Made by a program: the position numbers and the translations under genes. From positions 5,952,001 through 6,016,000 of the forward strand of contig NC_039509.1 in assembly GCF_003672135.1 (NCBI RefSeq): DNA of 64,000 nt. The letters are read 5' to 3'. This DNA is from Ooceraea biroi (lineage: Eukaryota; Arthropoda; Insecta; Hymenoptera; Formicidae). Below the pieces are notes generated by a model. It made no database searches and had not been told where the DNA came from. It worked only from the letters and a program-made list of their open reading frames with translations. Positions within the stretch are counted from its first letter, which is position 1. Each line of letters starts with the position of its first letter. This document shows, piece by piece, positions 1-12,145 of the stretch.

Positions 1-716
1 TATGAAGAAATCTAACTAAAATCGACCGGCTAAATGAGTGGATCCTGGTGAAAAAGCAGAAAATGTGTCCAATGAATCGTGTGGCGGCAGTGCCATTTAC
101 TACTCATATAATCTAATTTTGGCAATAAAATAACGTTGTTCGTGAATAGCCCACTAAATAACAATTAGCACTTGTGTAAAATGCACAATTTTAAGAACAT
201 GTATGTATACTCTGTTGTCTGCGTGATGTATGTATGTATGAACTCGATGATGATTCGTTCAATATTGATGATTTTGAAGAATTCTTTAGTCAGGGAATGC
301 ACGTGGTTGATGATGAACCTGATATCGACGACGATGATCAAGTGATGCAAGTTGAAGATGGCGAAGGAGAAGAAGAGGCAGCAAAGGATACTGCTGAGGA
401 AGATTCTGAAGATGAAGATGAAGATGCAGAAATGGACAGTGACAACAACATAGGAGACAAAGAAAACGGATAAAACTCGGCCAATAACTAATCGTACATT
501 TTATGAAATTCTGTGAAGTACACACTCCTCATTCATGTAGTCGACAAAGCTGCAGTATTTGTGAGGAGCCATTCACGAACAATGTTATTTTATTGCCAAA
601 TTAGATTATATAAGTGGTAAATGGCACTGCCGCCACACGATTCATTGGACACATTTTCTGCTTTTTGACCAGGATCCACTCATTTAGTCAATCGATTTTA
701 GTTAGATTTCTTCATA
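1..716. mobile_element. Long inverted-repeat element, left edge cut by the window
   Basis: Bases 1-149 reappear as the reverse complement at about 569-716 with few differences. Shared landmarks are the run tatgaagaaatctaac at the outer end, ggcggcagtgccattta in the middle and gttcgtgaat at the inner end. Such ~150-bp inverted ends around about 420 bp of unique DNA are typical of a non-autonomous DNA transposon or a foldback element. The outer end cannot be fixed on the left because the window starts inside the arm, so no target-site duplication can be read. No transposase is visible, so the superfamily is unknown. The core holds a short acidic reading frame (234-473). Confidence 0.65.
234..473 (+). 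CDS. Short acidic reading frame inside the inverted repeat, unrecognised
   Basis: This frame of 79 codons starts at an ATG in a TGTA-repeat stretch and ends in KENG-stop. The first third (YELDDDSFNIDDFEEFF) has regular Asp/Glu and aromatic residues. The rest is a nearly pure Asp/Glu run with interspersed Ala, Ser and Met, like the acidic tail of a nuclear or chromatin protein. I do not recognise the family. It has no transposase motif. It could be a captured 3' exon of a host gene carried by the surrounding inverted-repeat element, the acidic end of a decayed transposon protein, or a chance frame in GA-rich DNA. Real coding status is unproven. Confidence 0.3.
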   Translation: MYELDDDSFNIDDFEEFFSQGMHVVDDEPDIDDDDQVMQVEDGEGEEEAAKDTAEEDSEDEDEDAEMDSDNNIGDKENG

Positions 717-896
717 TTTTACCTCATACTAAGTTTGTGTCAAGTTTCATAACGATTGGTTTTGTACCACAAAATTTTTACAATTTTCCATACTCCTTTA
801 ATAATTATGTGTGTATGTATGTATGTATTGGATTGTAACAAAAGTTCGTAACGTTATTTTAGTGAAATTTCAGACAAAAAAAAGACAAAATTATTT

Positions 897-928
897 ATAT
901 ATATATATATATGCGTGTGTGTGTGTGA
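897..928. repeat. TA/GT compound microsatellite
   Basis: A run of alternating TA is followed directly by GCGTGTGTGTGTG. Confidence 0.85.
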
Positions 929-3900
929 GAATTGCTTATGATGCAAATATCAATTATAATTATCGTTTCGACATTATTTATTTTTATTTAGTTGCGCAAG
1001 AGGAAAGCGAGTACTAGAGAAAGGAAGAAAGGAAGAAAGAGGGAGAAAGAGATAGACAACTTCCCTCGTAAAGCCACCCAAGTTTTGCTGCAAGTTCCGC
1101 TTTTCTTTCTAATTTCTTCGCGGGAAACGGCGGGGTTTAACTTTCCTTTATCGCAGTTGGAATTGCTGCAAATTTAGCTTGAATAAATTACGTCGCATTC
1201 AGCGTGACTTAAAGTATACAGACCGAGGAATTTTATTCCATTTATCAGGCGAAGATTTACAAGTTCGGGACGCGTAAATTCGAATCTCTGCTTGTTCTCT
1301 TAGACATCGTGCGGCAACCATTCTCGCGTTCGAATAAATAGTGAAAGGGATTAGAACTCGGTGCTTTTCGAAACCTGTCGCAAGTCGCGCTTTATTGAGC
1401 GATCCGCATATTTTATTAATTTCCGCAAATTGAAGCAGTACTCGACAATCATAATGCACGAGCGTTCTCGCAAGTTGAATTCAATCTTTAATAGCGTTTC
1501 CAGAATGTAACCGGGTCGATTCGTTTATAGGCGGTAGCTCGTTTTGCGCGGCGTTTCACCCTGCTCTATTTTACGGCGCATTTGAAACGGGAGTTGACTC
1601 GATTCACATGTTCGAGACCGCAGTAGCCCCTGGGTCCGGCGTACCACTGACGAACCAGAAGAAAGTTTTGCGATCCGCGAGGGTCCATCGCGATTCCGAA
1701 ACGATTTTCCGACCTCTTGGTACTCCCCGATTCAATCTAACTTGGAGGATCGCGTTCCCCTGTAGATTCTTCGAATGGCCAATCGTGGGGGAGGAAAATC
1801 GTAAATCGGACAGCTCGCGTCCGATGGACGCCTGGACGAGGGATATTCCGCGATATTCCGTTCGCGATGCACGTCGTGAACGGAAATTGGGTGAGCGCAT
1901 GCGACAATATCATATTTCAGAACAGCTGTTTCACAAGGGGTCATTGACGTTAATACATGGAGAATGCAGGAATCGACGGATGCGTGCTTAAATGTAGTGC
2001 TACTTTGAACCGTACAGGTCCCTTTCACAGAGCACTTACCTTGATCTCTCTCGATTTACTGAATATCGCAAGCGATGCCATAAATTTTATTTCTTTGACG
2101 TACAGAAGAAACGCGCATCTATCTGCTCAAAGTGAAATGACAACAAATAAAAATTAATATGCTCGACGACCAATATAATATTTTGAATATTTGTGTGTAT
2201 TTGTAGAAGATCAAGATGTTTGAAAATTGTTTTATTGAGTTGACATTGAATAATAAAGATCTGGTTGTAACTTGATAACAAAACAGCTATCACTAAGTGC
2301 GATAAGAAATTATTGCTTGCGGATTTCGCATTATTACTGCAGGGAGGAATTGCTTTTTTCATTTGTTTTATATATAACGACACGTAAACATTATTAACAA
2401 CGATAGGTTAGCAATATATGAATATGGTTTTTTATTGCAATCGATTTTCGCACCTCCATAATTTAGCGGTACGTGACAATAAGGCAAATCCGCAGGACCA
2501 TGTGCGGAATAGCCGCGATCGAATGGCCAGCGTTAATGTAAAACCGTATTACTGTACGGTGAATAACGATCGCGCAACGCCGGTGATATTTTCTGATCTG
2601 TCAAAATTACGAAATATATCGCCAGCAATTAATAAGCAGATAACGCGAATCGCGCAATCGTTTATGGGAGAGAAAAGAGCGCGTCTCTCCGTTCCCCATG
2701 CCCTAAATGGATACATACGTGTAAAGCGGTAACAATATGTTTCGCGAGCATTTTTGCTAGTAGCGTGATTGAAATTGGCATTCGCGTGAAATTTTCATAA
2801 CAGAGTTAGGAAGATGTTTCTTCCCTGCAATATTCTTTTTTTTATTTTTATTGGTTTATATACTTTATATTATAATATTATTCCTTGTGTCCATTCCGCT
2901 CCCGATATTGTCGGCGGTCTTATATTCTTATGAGTACTCGTATACGCATGGGAGGGTTCGTATTTATTACCATATGTTTCGAAATCGCTTGAGGAGAGTT
3001 TGATCCCAGCTCTCCATTTTCGAGCCCTTACGAAACCCTCCAGCCATCCCCTATTGTGTACTCCTGTTCTCTCTTTTCCTATCTTTGGACTCTGTATATA
3101 TTTCGTTGCTGTTTATCAAGTTCGCGCGCGAGTGCACGGGGGTGCAAAATATTGCGGCGAATATAGGCCGGCCCTCTTTGTCATCTGCCGTTGATTTGCG
3201 AGCGTGTAAATTTTCTTCGCGACGTGACGTTTTAATTGGAAAGCGAATTAATAATGTTGCTATAGATATCACCACGTTATAATCAAGGTGTAACGCGATT
3301 GATAAACGGGCAACTGCAGAGACCACAATCGAAATATTGACAAACGTTTATCTAGATAAATGTGTCTCCAAAAATCAGTTTTGTATTTATTATTACAAGT
3401 TGAATACCGAGTGCATTTTTATTTCGGAAAGATAGTCATGAATGTCTTGGTATCAGAATTTTGTCACAAGCCGTGATTTCAGTAAATTAATGGAATCAAT
3501 TATCGAGTCGAACGTTTCGGGTGCATCGCGATACATTTTGCATGCGTATCATCGCTTGTTGACGATGTGCGATAAGTGAACATAAACAAATGTTGCATTT
3601 CATGTGTGTCGCGCAAACATGTTTCCACGTGTGAACAAACCATATCTAACATCTCCGGTATGATTGATGGATCGTGTGTACATCAATCGTTCTACGATGA
3701 AAAATATCGACTCGAATGCGATGAAAGATACATTCTGACATTGATACGTTGTATCGAGTAATATTAAAATAGCTGTGTCATCGACAGTGACCAAGCATTT
3801 ATTTCTGAACGTACGTTAGTATGTAATCACGCTTTCTTTTTAAACAAAATGTAATAGCGATTTTTAATTATTACATAAAACTTCAAATGTCTTTTACATA

Positions 3901-6400
3901 AAATTGAAGATTTCGATTCATTAAGATTCATTTCATAACTTTATAACATTTCTCTGTTCTTTTACTATTAATTCTACGTGACATATCTTTTAAGTAAACG
4001 TAACGACGTATAAATTTTACATTTATCTGAAAACGATTTCGATAGAAATGATTATTCTATTTTACGCAGCCCAAAAGTAGAATTCATAATACTTTAAACT
4101 GGACATTTGGTGTCACGTACGCCGGATGTAATCACGTCTGAATATAATCATGAACTATTGATTACATATTAGGGACATATATGTAACTGAGATATGTTGC
4201 ATAACATGTACACGTGCCAATAGGATGTGGGTGACGTTTCATGACAACCCTTTCCAGACGCAATGAGCGTGACATCATCTGCAAGACGTATCCAGTCGGG
4301 TGTCAGGTGGTATTAATCAGAACCCACTGGCCGCAAGCACTCGAGACGTATCGCAAGCCGACGTTGCTTAGGGCGGTTTTATTTATCGAGTTATTCCACC
4401 GTGAGAGCAGGCGAGGCGTTTCCCACGGGATGGACGAACGCGAGATGCAACGAGCATTTTCGATATTCTTCTCTCATGTCCGCGCTATAAGACCGATATA
4501 GATCAATCAAGTGGACGGTTCAATTATATGGATTATATTTGTATTCTTTTTTAACTTTATATTGTATTTTAATCATATATATTATAATAAGAATATAATT
4601 GATGAAATTTCTTTCTCTTTAGTAGGATATACATATTTTTCTACGCATTCTCTTTTAATTAAAATTTTAGGAATATACGTGAACTCGATGCAAATCGCAG
4701 TGAAATAAAGCAAAATCAGCATCGAATTCCACGAGTGCTACTCCATGACGGACCTTTGCGCTCATACGAGATCTCCGCTCGATCTAGATTGAATTTTAAG
4801 GAACCTCGGGCGAGTATTCAAACAAATCTTCGCCTCCGCATCGCGATTGAAATTCCCGCTTATAAATCTCTCTTTTTCGTGTGCAGTGCACCCTGTAAAA
4901 CCGTGAGCTCCATCTAATTGGGTCACATTGGTGCGCACTTTACCGCCACTCTTTAATAATTCTGATTTCCTCTCTCTCTTTCTCTCTCTCTCTCCCGTCC
5001 TCTCTTTAGTCGACAGAGCAAAAGCCGAAAATGCGGCTAACGCCTGTGCACGATTGCGCAACGTGGGGCTGCGTAGGTGTTCGCGCTACCGCAGTTAGAT
5101 GCATTCCGGACGTGTACAACGAGGCCGGGATGAAATCGCGACGATTTATAACACCAACACCGACGTGCTATCTTGCCACGTCCAGCCGCCGTGCGCTCTT
5201 TCGCTCGCGAGAGAGTGGCTCTCCTACGGCATAACATCGGTGATGTCGGCTCGCGCGCATCACCGATGCAATAAACGACGTTTTTTGGCGAGGACAACTT
5301 TTTCGCGCTTGTAAAGAATGGCCAAACCGACTGCACGATAAACAAAATTATTTTCTTTCACATGTTCATTCGTCGCGCCCCCGCAGAGCTCAATGAAGAA
5401 GCCGCAAAATCGCGCTCGCCGACGTTATATCGGATGACATCAGTTCATATCCGCCTTGTCAATTTCCGCTGTTTTCTGCTTTTTCAGGGCAATCTCGTGC
5501 TAATTTCCTTTTCAAGCTTTCTTTTGCTTGCTCTTACTTGCGCGGGCGGAGTGAAACGTCTCGCGGCGACCTTAAAACTTCGATATTGCATTTTGTGAGC
5601 AATATGCTTCTTTGTCATCAATTCTTTAAGAACCGGTGGGATTCATAAATTTCGTTCCGCGCCGCCAACGCGCCTCGTAAAGTTGCATGTTTTCTGCATC
5701 TATTGCTAAAACGCTCGGAGCGTATGCGGCACGAACTCGCCCGCCGATATTATCCGCTCGTGCGCTCGCGCATAAAACTTCCAACGGCGCATTAATCGTA
5801 ATTCCATCGTGACGCTTTTGCATAATGGCCGTAATTGGATCTCAAAGAACTCGTTCTGCAAAATCCTTCGTATCCTCGCGGTATCTGAATAATCGTGGAC
5901 TAATCGTACGCTGAATATGCCGGTCGCATAGTTTTTATTAAGATCGCGAATGTTTTTTTGAATGTAACGGTTATAAATAAATAAACTTGTGCAGATCACG
6001 AGAAATCGATGAAGACGAATTGTAAATGTGTCTGCGCGTTACATGTCTGAAGGTTACTCGTTTATCATATTTACGATTCACTCGATTGATTTAAACATGA
6101 CAGTGCATAACGTATTACCATGAAATATTATTATATATTATCTGTTTCTTTCCTGAAAAGAGAAATCTCTATGCGTTCTACTGCTTTCTGTACTTTCTTT
6201 AATCTTATAAACATACATCTCTGTTCCTGTTATTGCTGCCTATCTTAAATGCTGCGCGTTTAATGGAATCAAAAACCCATTTTTATCTCATTTTCCCATG
6301 TTCGTGAGGATGTTAATGGTAAAGATCGTCGAACTCATGGCCGCTGACGCGAGCATGCAACACGCGAGACTCGATCAGAAACGCGGAGGATACGTACGTA

Positions 6401-6453
6401 TATAGACAGGCACGCGATCATCCTAAAGTTAATTAGATGCCTGCCTGTCTATA
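6401..6453. repeat. 12-bp inverted repeat with 29-nt loop
   Basis: tatagacaggca at 6401-6412 is matched by its exact reverse complement at 6442-6453. A short hairpin or a palindromic protein site is possible. No function can be assigned. Confidence 0.6.
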
Positions 6454-9400
6454 CTCGCAACCGACATCGAATTGCCCATTCGCCACTTTGCGAACTCTGA
6501 TATAATTGCCAGGAAAAAACCCTCAAACAAACCTTCACTCGATCCGATGGATGCCTTTTACCAAAGAAATTGACAAACAGTCAAACAAAGCTATTGAGCT
6601 ACACGTTGTACTTCGACAAAGGTTTGCAATATTTTTTCCACGCCTTGGATTTTTCACGCAAGCTGTTCGCGCGATACCACTTTCGATATAATAAATGCAT
6701 AAGAATCAAGTTAAAAGCGAGTAACGCCGAGAATTGTGCCATTGCGCATTGAATATTTTCCTCTGGCGTATTAGAGAGATCGGACTACGAGCTAGCTGGG
6801 AGTTCTAGAGGCGCGTTGGTGGTCGTTCTCTCAAGGCGAATGCGAAAAGTTACAAACGTTATCCATGTTGCGCGCTTCGAAAGCTCACCCTGGGGGTAAA
6901 GACACTTATTTGATAAAAGTTTCAAAACGTCGAACAACCATAGTCGATTCTTTCCTCCGTTTCCCGTGTCCCGGTTTTATTCCCTTCCGGTTATGTTCCT
7001 CGCGCGTGGAATTAATCAAAGTCCGCATAAATCCTACCAAACCACTTAATAGCAGCTTAGGCAAGAGAAATGTATTCCTTCCGAATGTAATTCTCCTTTC
7101 TTGCCCGTACACGGAGATGCGCTGTTTCACAGCGAGATTGACCTTCGTATCGTTGATGCCGTTTCATCGAGAGTCAATAGATCGCTATCAACTGAGGCGA
7201 TACTGAATGCACGTGAATTGCAGTAATTACAATTTAAACAGCAGCCTCGTTTTAAGCTTTCAGCGATTCTCGCTGATAACACAGACGCTGATTCACGATT
7301 CGATACAGATTCTAATCGTCTTCGTTCCGGATTTTCACGATGGGATTCGCATAGAATTTTCTTTCGCGGAAAATTTCACCCGGCGGCGGCACACGTGTCT
7401 GCGTTTCACCGCGCCGAGAGAGGGAAAGTGAAAAGTTACGAACGAGATACCCTCGACAAGCAGAATCTTGCTGGTGGATGCCGGCGAGCCGCGCGTACGC
7501 GGCGGATGAATAGAGTTCCTGGAGGTCCAACGAGGAGATCGATGGAGCCACGTCCAATCTGTCGGTGCGCCCGAGCTACTTCCCGCGCGTGCATTCCCGC
7601 ACACTATTTTCGACTCCGCAACCCTGTTGCGGAGTATTCCGCTCGCACGTCCAAACCCGGACGATAAGTTTTGCCCTGCACCAATCTCCCGGCTTGGGAA
7701 ACCAGCGCACCAGCCCGGTAGCGTTTCACCGCGCGCGCTACCATAAGTAACGAGACGTTATCCCGGAAATGGTTCCGTTCCGTCTTGCCTTGCCCGCGAA
7801 CGGAACCGAGTCCGACTTCGTCCCGGTTTTCAGTGGCCCTTCAAAACTTTGTCGAAACGCTAGATCTTCATCGGGTACAGGGTGAGCAGACAGCGGCGAA
7901 TGTTAGGAGTTTAAGTAACGCGCGGCTGTTATTTTTACGGTAGCTCGTACCTTAACCGCGACCGCAGGATGAGAGCGACTGCGGTATTCCCGTTGCGGAA
8001 CGGTTCACCGCAGCTCTTTGTCCCGAATTGGTCGAACACGGACAAGGCTGGCTGGATCGTACGTATATACATTCGTGCCTTCCGTAAAACGTAAGCGCCT
8101 GGTGTTTTCTCTCGTTTTCTGGTATCGTTTAACTGTGATATTTTTTTTAAAGTTTTATTTTTAAAAGTTTCTGGAATGCCAAAGTTATATTTATTTTGTT
8201 TAATTCTGTGGCTGCGAACGAGTGATCGCACATATCGCATCGATTGAGAAGTATTACTAATTGCAATATACATGCGCGTATGAAGTATTTAAATCTGTAG
8301 AAAAGTCTAATTTAAAGAAATTATGACATAATTTTAATGTTATATTTTTGAAGTACCTATGTATATATATAAGTATGAGCTTTTCATCTGGAATGAATAA
8401 TTCAGTTGCACTTACCTGAATGATTATGTCGTTCGATACGATCGATACGCTCATTGTCTGGGCAATTTCTGAAAGCGGGTCATTATCGGAATGAGGTATA
8501 TAATGCAACAAGTTGAATTCTTGTAAAATGCATACCGTATATTTCATAATTTCGCTTTCTTTGCGAAAAAAACATTAGATTTGATTTAATTTTATGTATT
8601 ATAACATGTGATCTCTCTCGCTCTCTCGCTCTCTCTTTCTGATTCTCTCATGGCGTGGAGATTTGGTTGGCTGCATGAAAGCAAGCATACTTTTATCTGT
8701 ACGCAACGTACATTCAATTGTTGCCCTACAACAAGTCATGATCGAAATTTCGTCGTGCGGGATAATATATGATATAAAACACGAGTGAAATTTATAATTT
8801 CATCACTACATGAAATACATTTCACGTGAAATATTTTAATTATCAGCTAAAGACAACATCTGAATGTATGCTGCGACGAATGAAACCAATGTTAATAAAC
8901 AATCACAGTCAGCTCAATGCCTATTTTAATCGTGGCATTTTTCGTTAGAATTTTTCATTGAAAATTTTATTGCCAATCAATCTAATTTATGGCAGCATAC
9001 GGCTTGCGCTCGATATGTGTATGTTAACACACATTGTCATTAATTATAATTATTAATTCGTCAATCAGTTGAAACAACCAGGAAATATTCGACAAAGTTT
9101 TGTATCAAGACAGTGATGATGTTTTTTTCTTTCGGATATCGGCGCTTTTAGATTACAAAATAATATTATTGGACGAAATGACAAGCTCATGACTGTTAAT
9201 TGGGAAATTTGTGAATTGCGTGCGAATTCTCGCGGCCGCTCTCCGCGCTAAAAACGCCTGGGTGGACGTGGAAAATTGTGAAATATAATAGTGCGAATGG
9301 TGATGGATGGAGGCCGAATCGAACGGCGCAATTTGTCTCGATTATCACAGCCATAGCGATACGCGATAGCAGCCACTCCAATAGCTTTACCAGTTCACGC

Positions 9401-12002
9401 TTCGAATCTTTATTGTTTACTCGGTTATTGGTTATCTCGATATACAGATTTATGTTGCTACTGTACTTTGACCGTGCATTTTTAGCCGCGGGAGCGAAAC
9501 ACCGGGACAACTGGGTAGGCTAATAATCTAATGTGCACGCCGCACATGCATCGATCGACATTGACAACGTCGTCGTGTCATTTCACCGTGATCGGATAAA
9601 TTGCTTCATGAGGATACACTTGTGAGCAGCATGTTGCACTCCGGATAATCTGATCGACACACGCGTCGCAAGAATATTCAAGTCGACGGAACTCGCTACT
9701 CTGTACATGGAATCGCAGCAAGGAGTCTCACTAAAAACAGTCCAAGCACATTAGATAAGGTCTGTCGCTCATGAATGATGATACAAAATAATACGATGAT
9801 GATGATCCCAACATGATGAGCACGCGCGTAATAAAACGCTCCCAATCGATCGCGGATGACTCGATCGAGACGTTAATCGGTCGTGGACCGTGCAACTTGA
9901 AAAATTGAGCTACCGCTCAAACCCAGAGTAAAATCGCGCTCGATAACGGCTGACGGAGAGTGTTCTTTCGCGACATAGGCGGTTCTCGAGCTGTGTCGCC
10001 TTCGCGGGATAACGTTCCAGACTAACGCAACCAACCGTCTCTGTCCCGCCTGCGTCTGCTGTGTCAACGCAATACGTTAACGTAACACACTCCCTCTTTG
10101 GCCCTCGTGTCCGAACCACTCCCATCGTGATGATAGAAAACGCCCGCGCTATGGTGGTGTGCGAAGTGGTAGCGCGGCGCGTTGGGGCACAAGTCTCTTT
10201 CCTGTCACTTCGGTCACGGTTGCCTCGCCGATTCGAAGCCCTCGTGGAACCTGAGAAAGCCTGTCGAGTCTTCATCTGAGCACGTGGCCCGACCGAGCCA
10301 GAACGGCGGCCAAGAAGAACAGTGACGAGCTGGCGACATTAGCTCGGGCGTCCCGTGCGCCACTATGATGTAGCTCGGCTAAACTTTCTCCTGAAACAGC
10401 GTTAGATACACTCACAAGGAAACGCTCGCGATTTTCTTGGTTCCTCTCCCAACATCCGTCACCATCCGGCCACTACCGACGGCACAACGTTGAAGTAACG
10501 ATAGTCGAGATAAAAGCCGCGCGTTTGTCAGTTGCTCATGCATTGCGAAATTGACATATTATAATTGAAATTTCGAATACGAATAATTGAATATAATTGA
10601 AATTTCGTTAAGATTTTATCATCGATTTTGTGTTTGCAAAATGTCTGGTATCAGATACAATGGAACACGTGTGAAATAAAGCGTCTTCTGGATTGAGTTG
10701 CTTCGCGACTCCGTGCATCCGGAGCATATCGAGATTGGTGACAGATAGTCACGAAAGTTTCTCTATCGCGCGACCTCACGATCAAGTTCGCGTGCATGTC
10801 GTTCGGCAGGTGTCAGTTGTATGTATAATGCAAGCTTTGAGCGACGTGATACAAATATCAGGAAACATTCTGCGTAATTCGATTTCGACTGTTGCGAACG
10901 TGCCGGGTGTGTGTATTAGTTGCGCGGAAAATGATCGAGGTGACATTTGTGCTTGCGAGAGTTATCGTGTACACAGGGGACCTCGAATTCCGCGATGTAC
11001 ATAATTCCAAGTTTAGGACATAGACACGATCGTAAATTGCGTAAAGAACGTTTGGATCGGTAGATGATTCGATTCGGTTGTCGAGTGTAATTTTCTGTCA
11101 TTTCTGCCAGATATTTTTCAGTAACAAGAAAATGATGAACAAGACGAAATCGTTTTTCGAATTTCGATAAAAAGTTTTATCTGCCCTATTTCTATTTCTG
11201 TTATGCGTCTATAATTTTTAAGAAATGTTTAAACTGTGTGTATGATTTTTCCTCTTGAAGCGTTCAATAAAAAAGAGAAGAGATATAGACATCGTAATGG
11301 GGTTCGAAGGATACAATAAAAGCCCAATGGGGCTTAGTCTGGAAATGATAATGCGTAAGAGCCAACATCAAAGCTTACCGCTCAAAGTTTCTCCGTGAAG
11401 TTAGAAAATGCGAATTGCGCATTCAGCTCTGTCGTGAGTTCCTGCGCGAGAGCGTTTTAAGGAGATCCTTTACGACAAGTTCCACGATCCCCGAGTTTTC
11501 TCGCAGGAGTCAAATACTGAGGGACTTTTAGGCGTGCATCCGCAAATACACTTCAAGATAAATATTAAACGCTTCAAGAGTACGTACTTTAGTAATAAAT
11601 AGCCGAGTCTGCAGTTGCCGTACGGAGAAGTTATATAACGTTTCGTTCGCAGTTCTCGTAATGAAGCGAGCGCGAATATTACGTGCCGATGAATTACTCA
11701 AACTCGCAACACGGTTTTCCGTAATAATAATTGTTGCCGGCCCGTTCACCGTGTAATTGTTTCCGATAGCTATCAAATTGTTTTCGACAAACTTTTGTAG
11801 CATATCCCGATCTACTGGATACTATTTTTGAAACAGATTTTACGTTCAGATTGATTAAAGCACTCGTATAGATAAAAGAGATAAAATAATAGTTCCAACG
11901 ATGTTAACGAACTATTGTGAAAATCACATTGTCAATTTCGTGTATTACATTGACAAATAGCAGAGCAATCATAAACGCCGGGAAATATAAAAATATCCTC
12001 AC

Positions 12003-12145
12003 CGTTTAGAACGTGCACGTGAATCGTGGCGGGTTGTTCCGGCATGGTAGTGAGCTGGCACGTGTAATTTCCGCTATCCATAGGTCCGACCTTAGCTATG
12101 CTGAGAGTCGAATTGGCCCCCTCTTCCATTAGGTCCGTTTTCACA
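12003..12145 (-). CDS. dpr: dpr coding exon 5: second half of Ig domain 2
   Basis: 143 bases encoding residues 243-289, with a split codon at each end. The exon follows an acceptor cag at 12148-12146 and ends at a GTGAGG donor (12002-11997), phase 1. It completes the codon left by exon 4 to give Ser-Val-Lys-Thr-Asp, the usual dpr sequence here. The second Ig2 cysteine is Cys271 in DSGNYTCQL. Sequons lie at NST and NYT. The donor shows that at least one more exon follows. Confidence 0.93.

Larger units (their letters stand above)
717..12002. other. Non-coding DNA downstream of the last identified dpr exon
   Basis: About 11 kb with no frame that I can support as a gene. It should be intron or 3' flank of the minus-strand dpr gene, whose missing final exon(s) may lie here or left of the window. 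I looked on the minus strand for an acceptor followed by a short hydrophobic tail and found none I could defend. It contains a TA/GT microsatellite (about 897-928), CT-rich runs (about 4970-4995 and 8612-8638), an inverted repeat (6401-6453) and CpG-dense stretches near 7.3-7.9 kb and 9.9-10.5 kb. Open frames of 60-127 codons here have no recognisable domain. Confidence 0.5.

Noticed and set aside
828..890. Stretch resembling a mariner end (attggattgtaacaaaagttc)
   Set aside because: The resemblance to mariner termini is partial, with no matching second end or transposase nearby.
7935..8273. Possible dpr terminal exon in a minus-strand frame ending RYELP
   Set aside because: No fitting acceptor in the required phase and no hydrophobic tail or dpr-like start.
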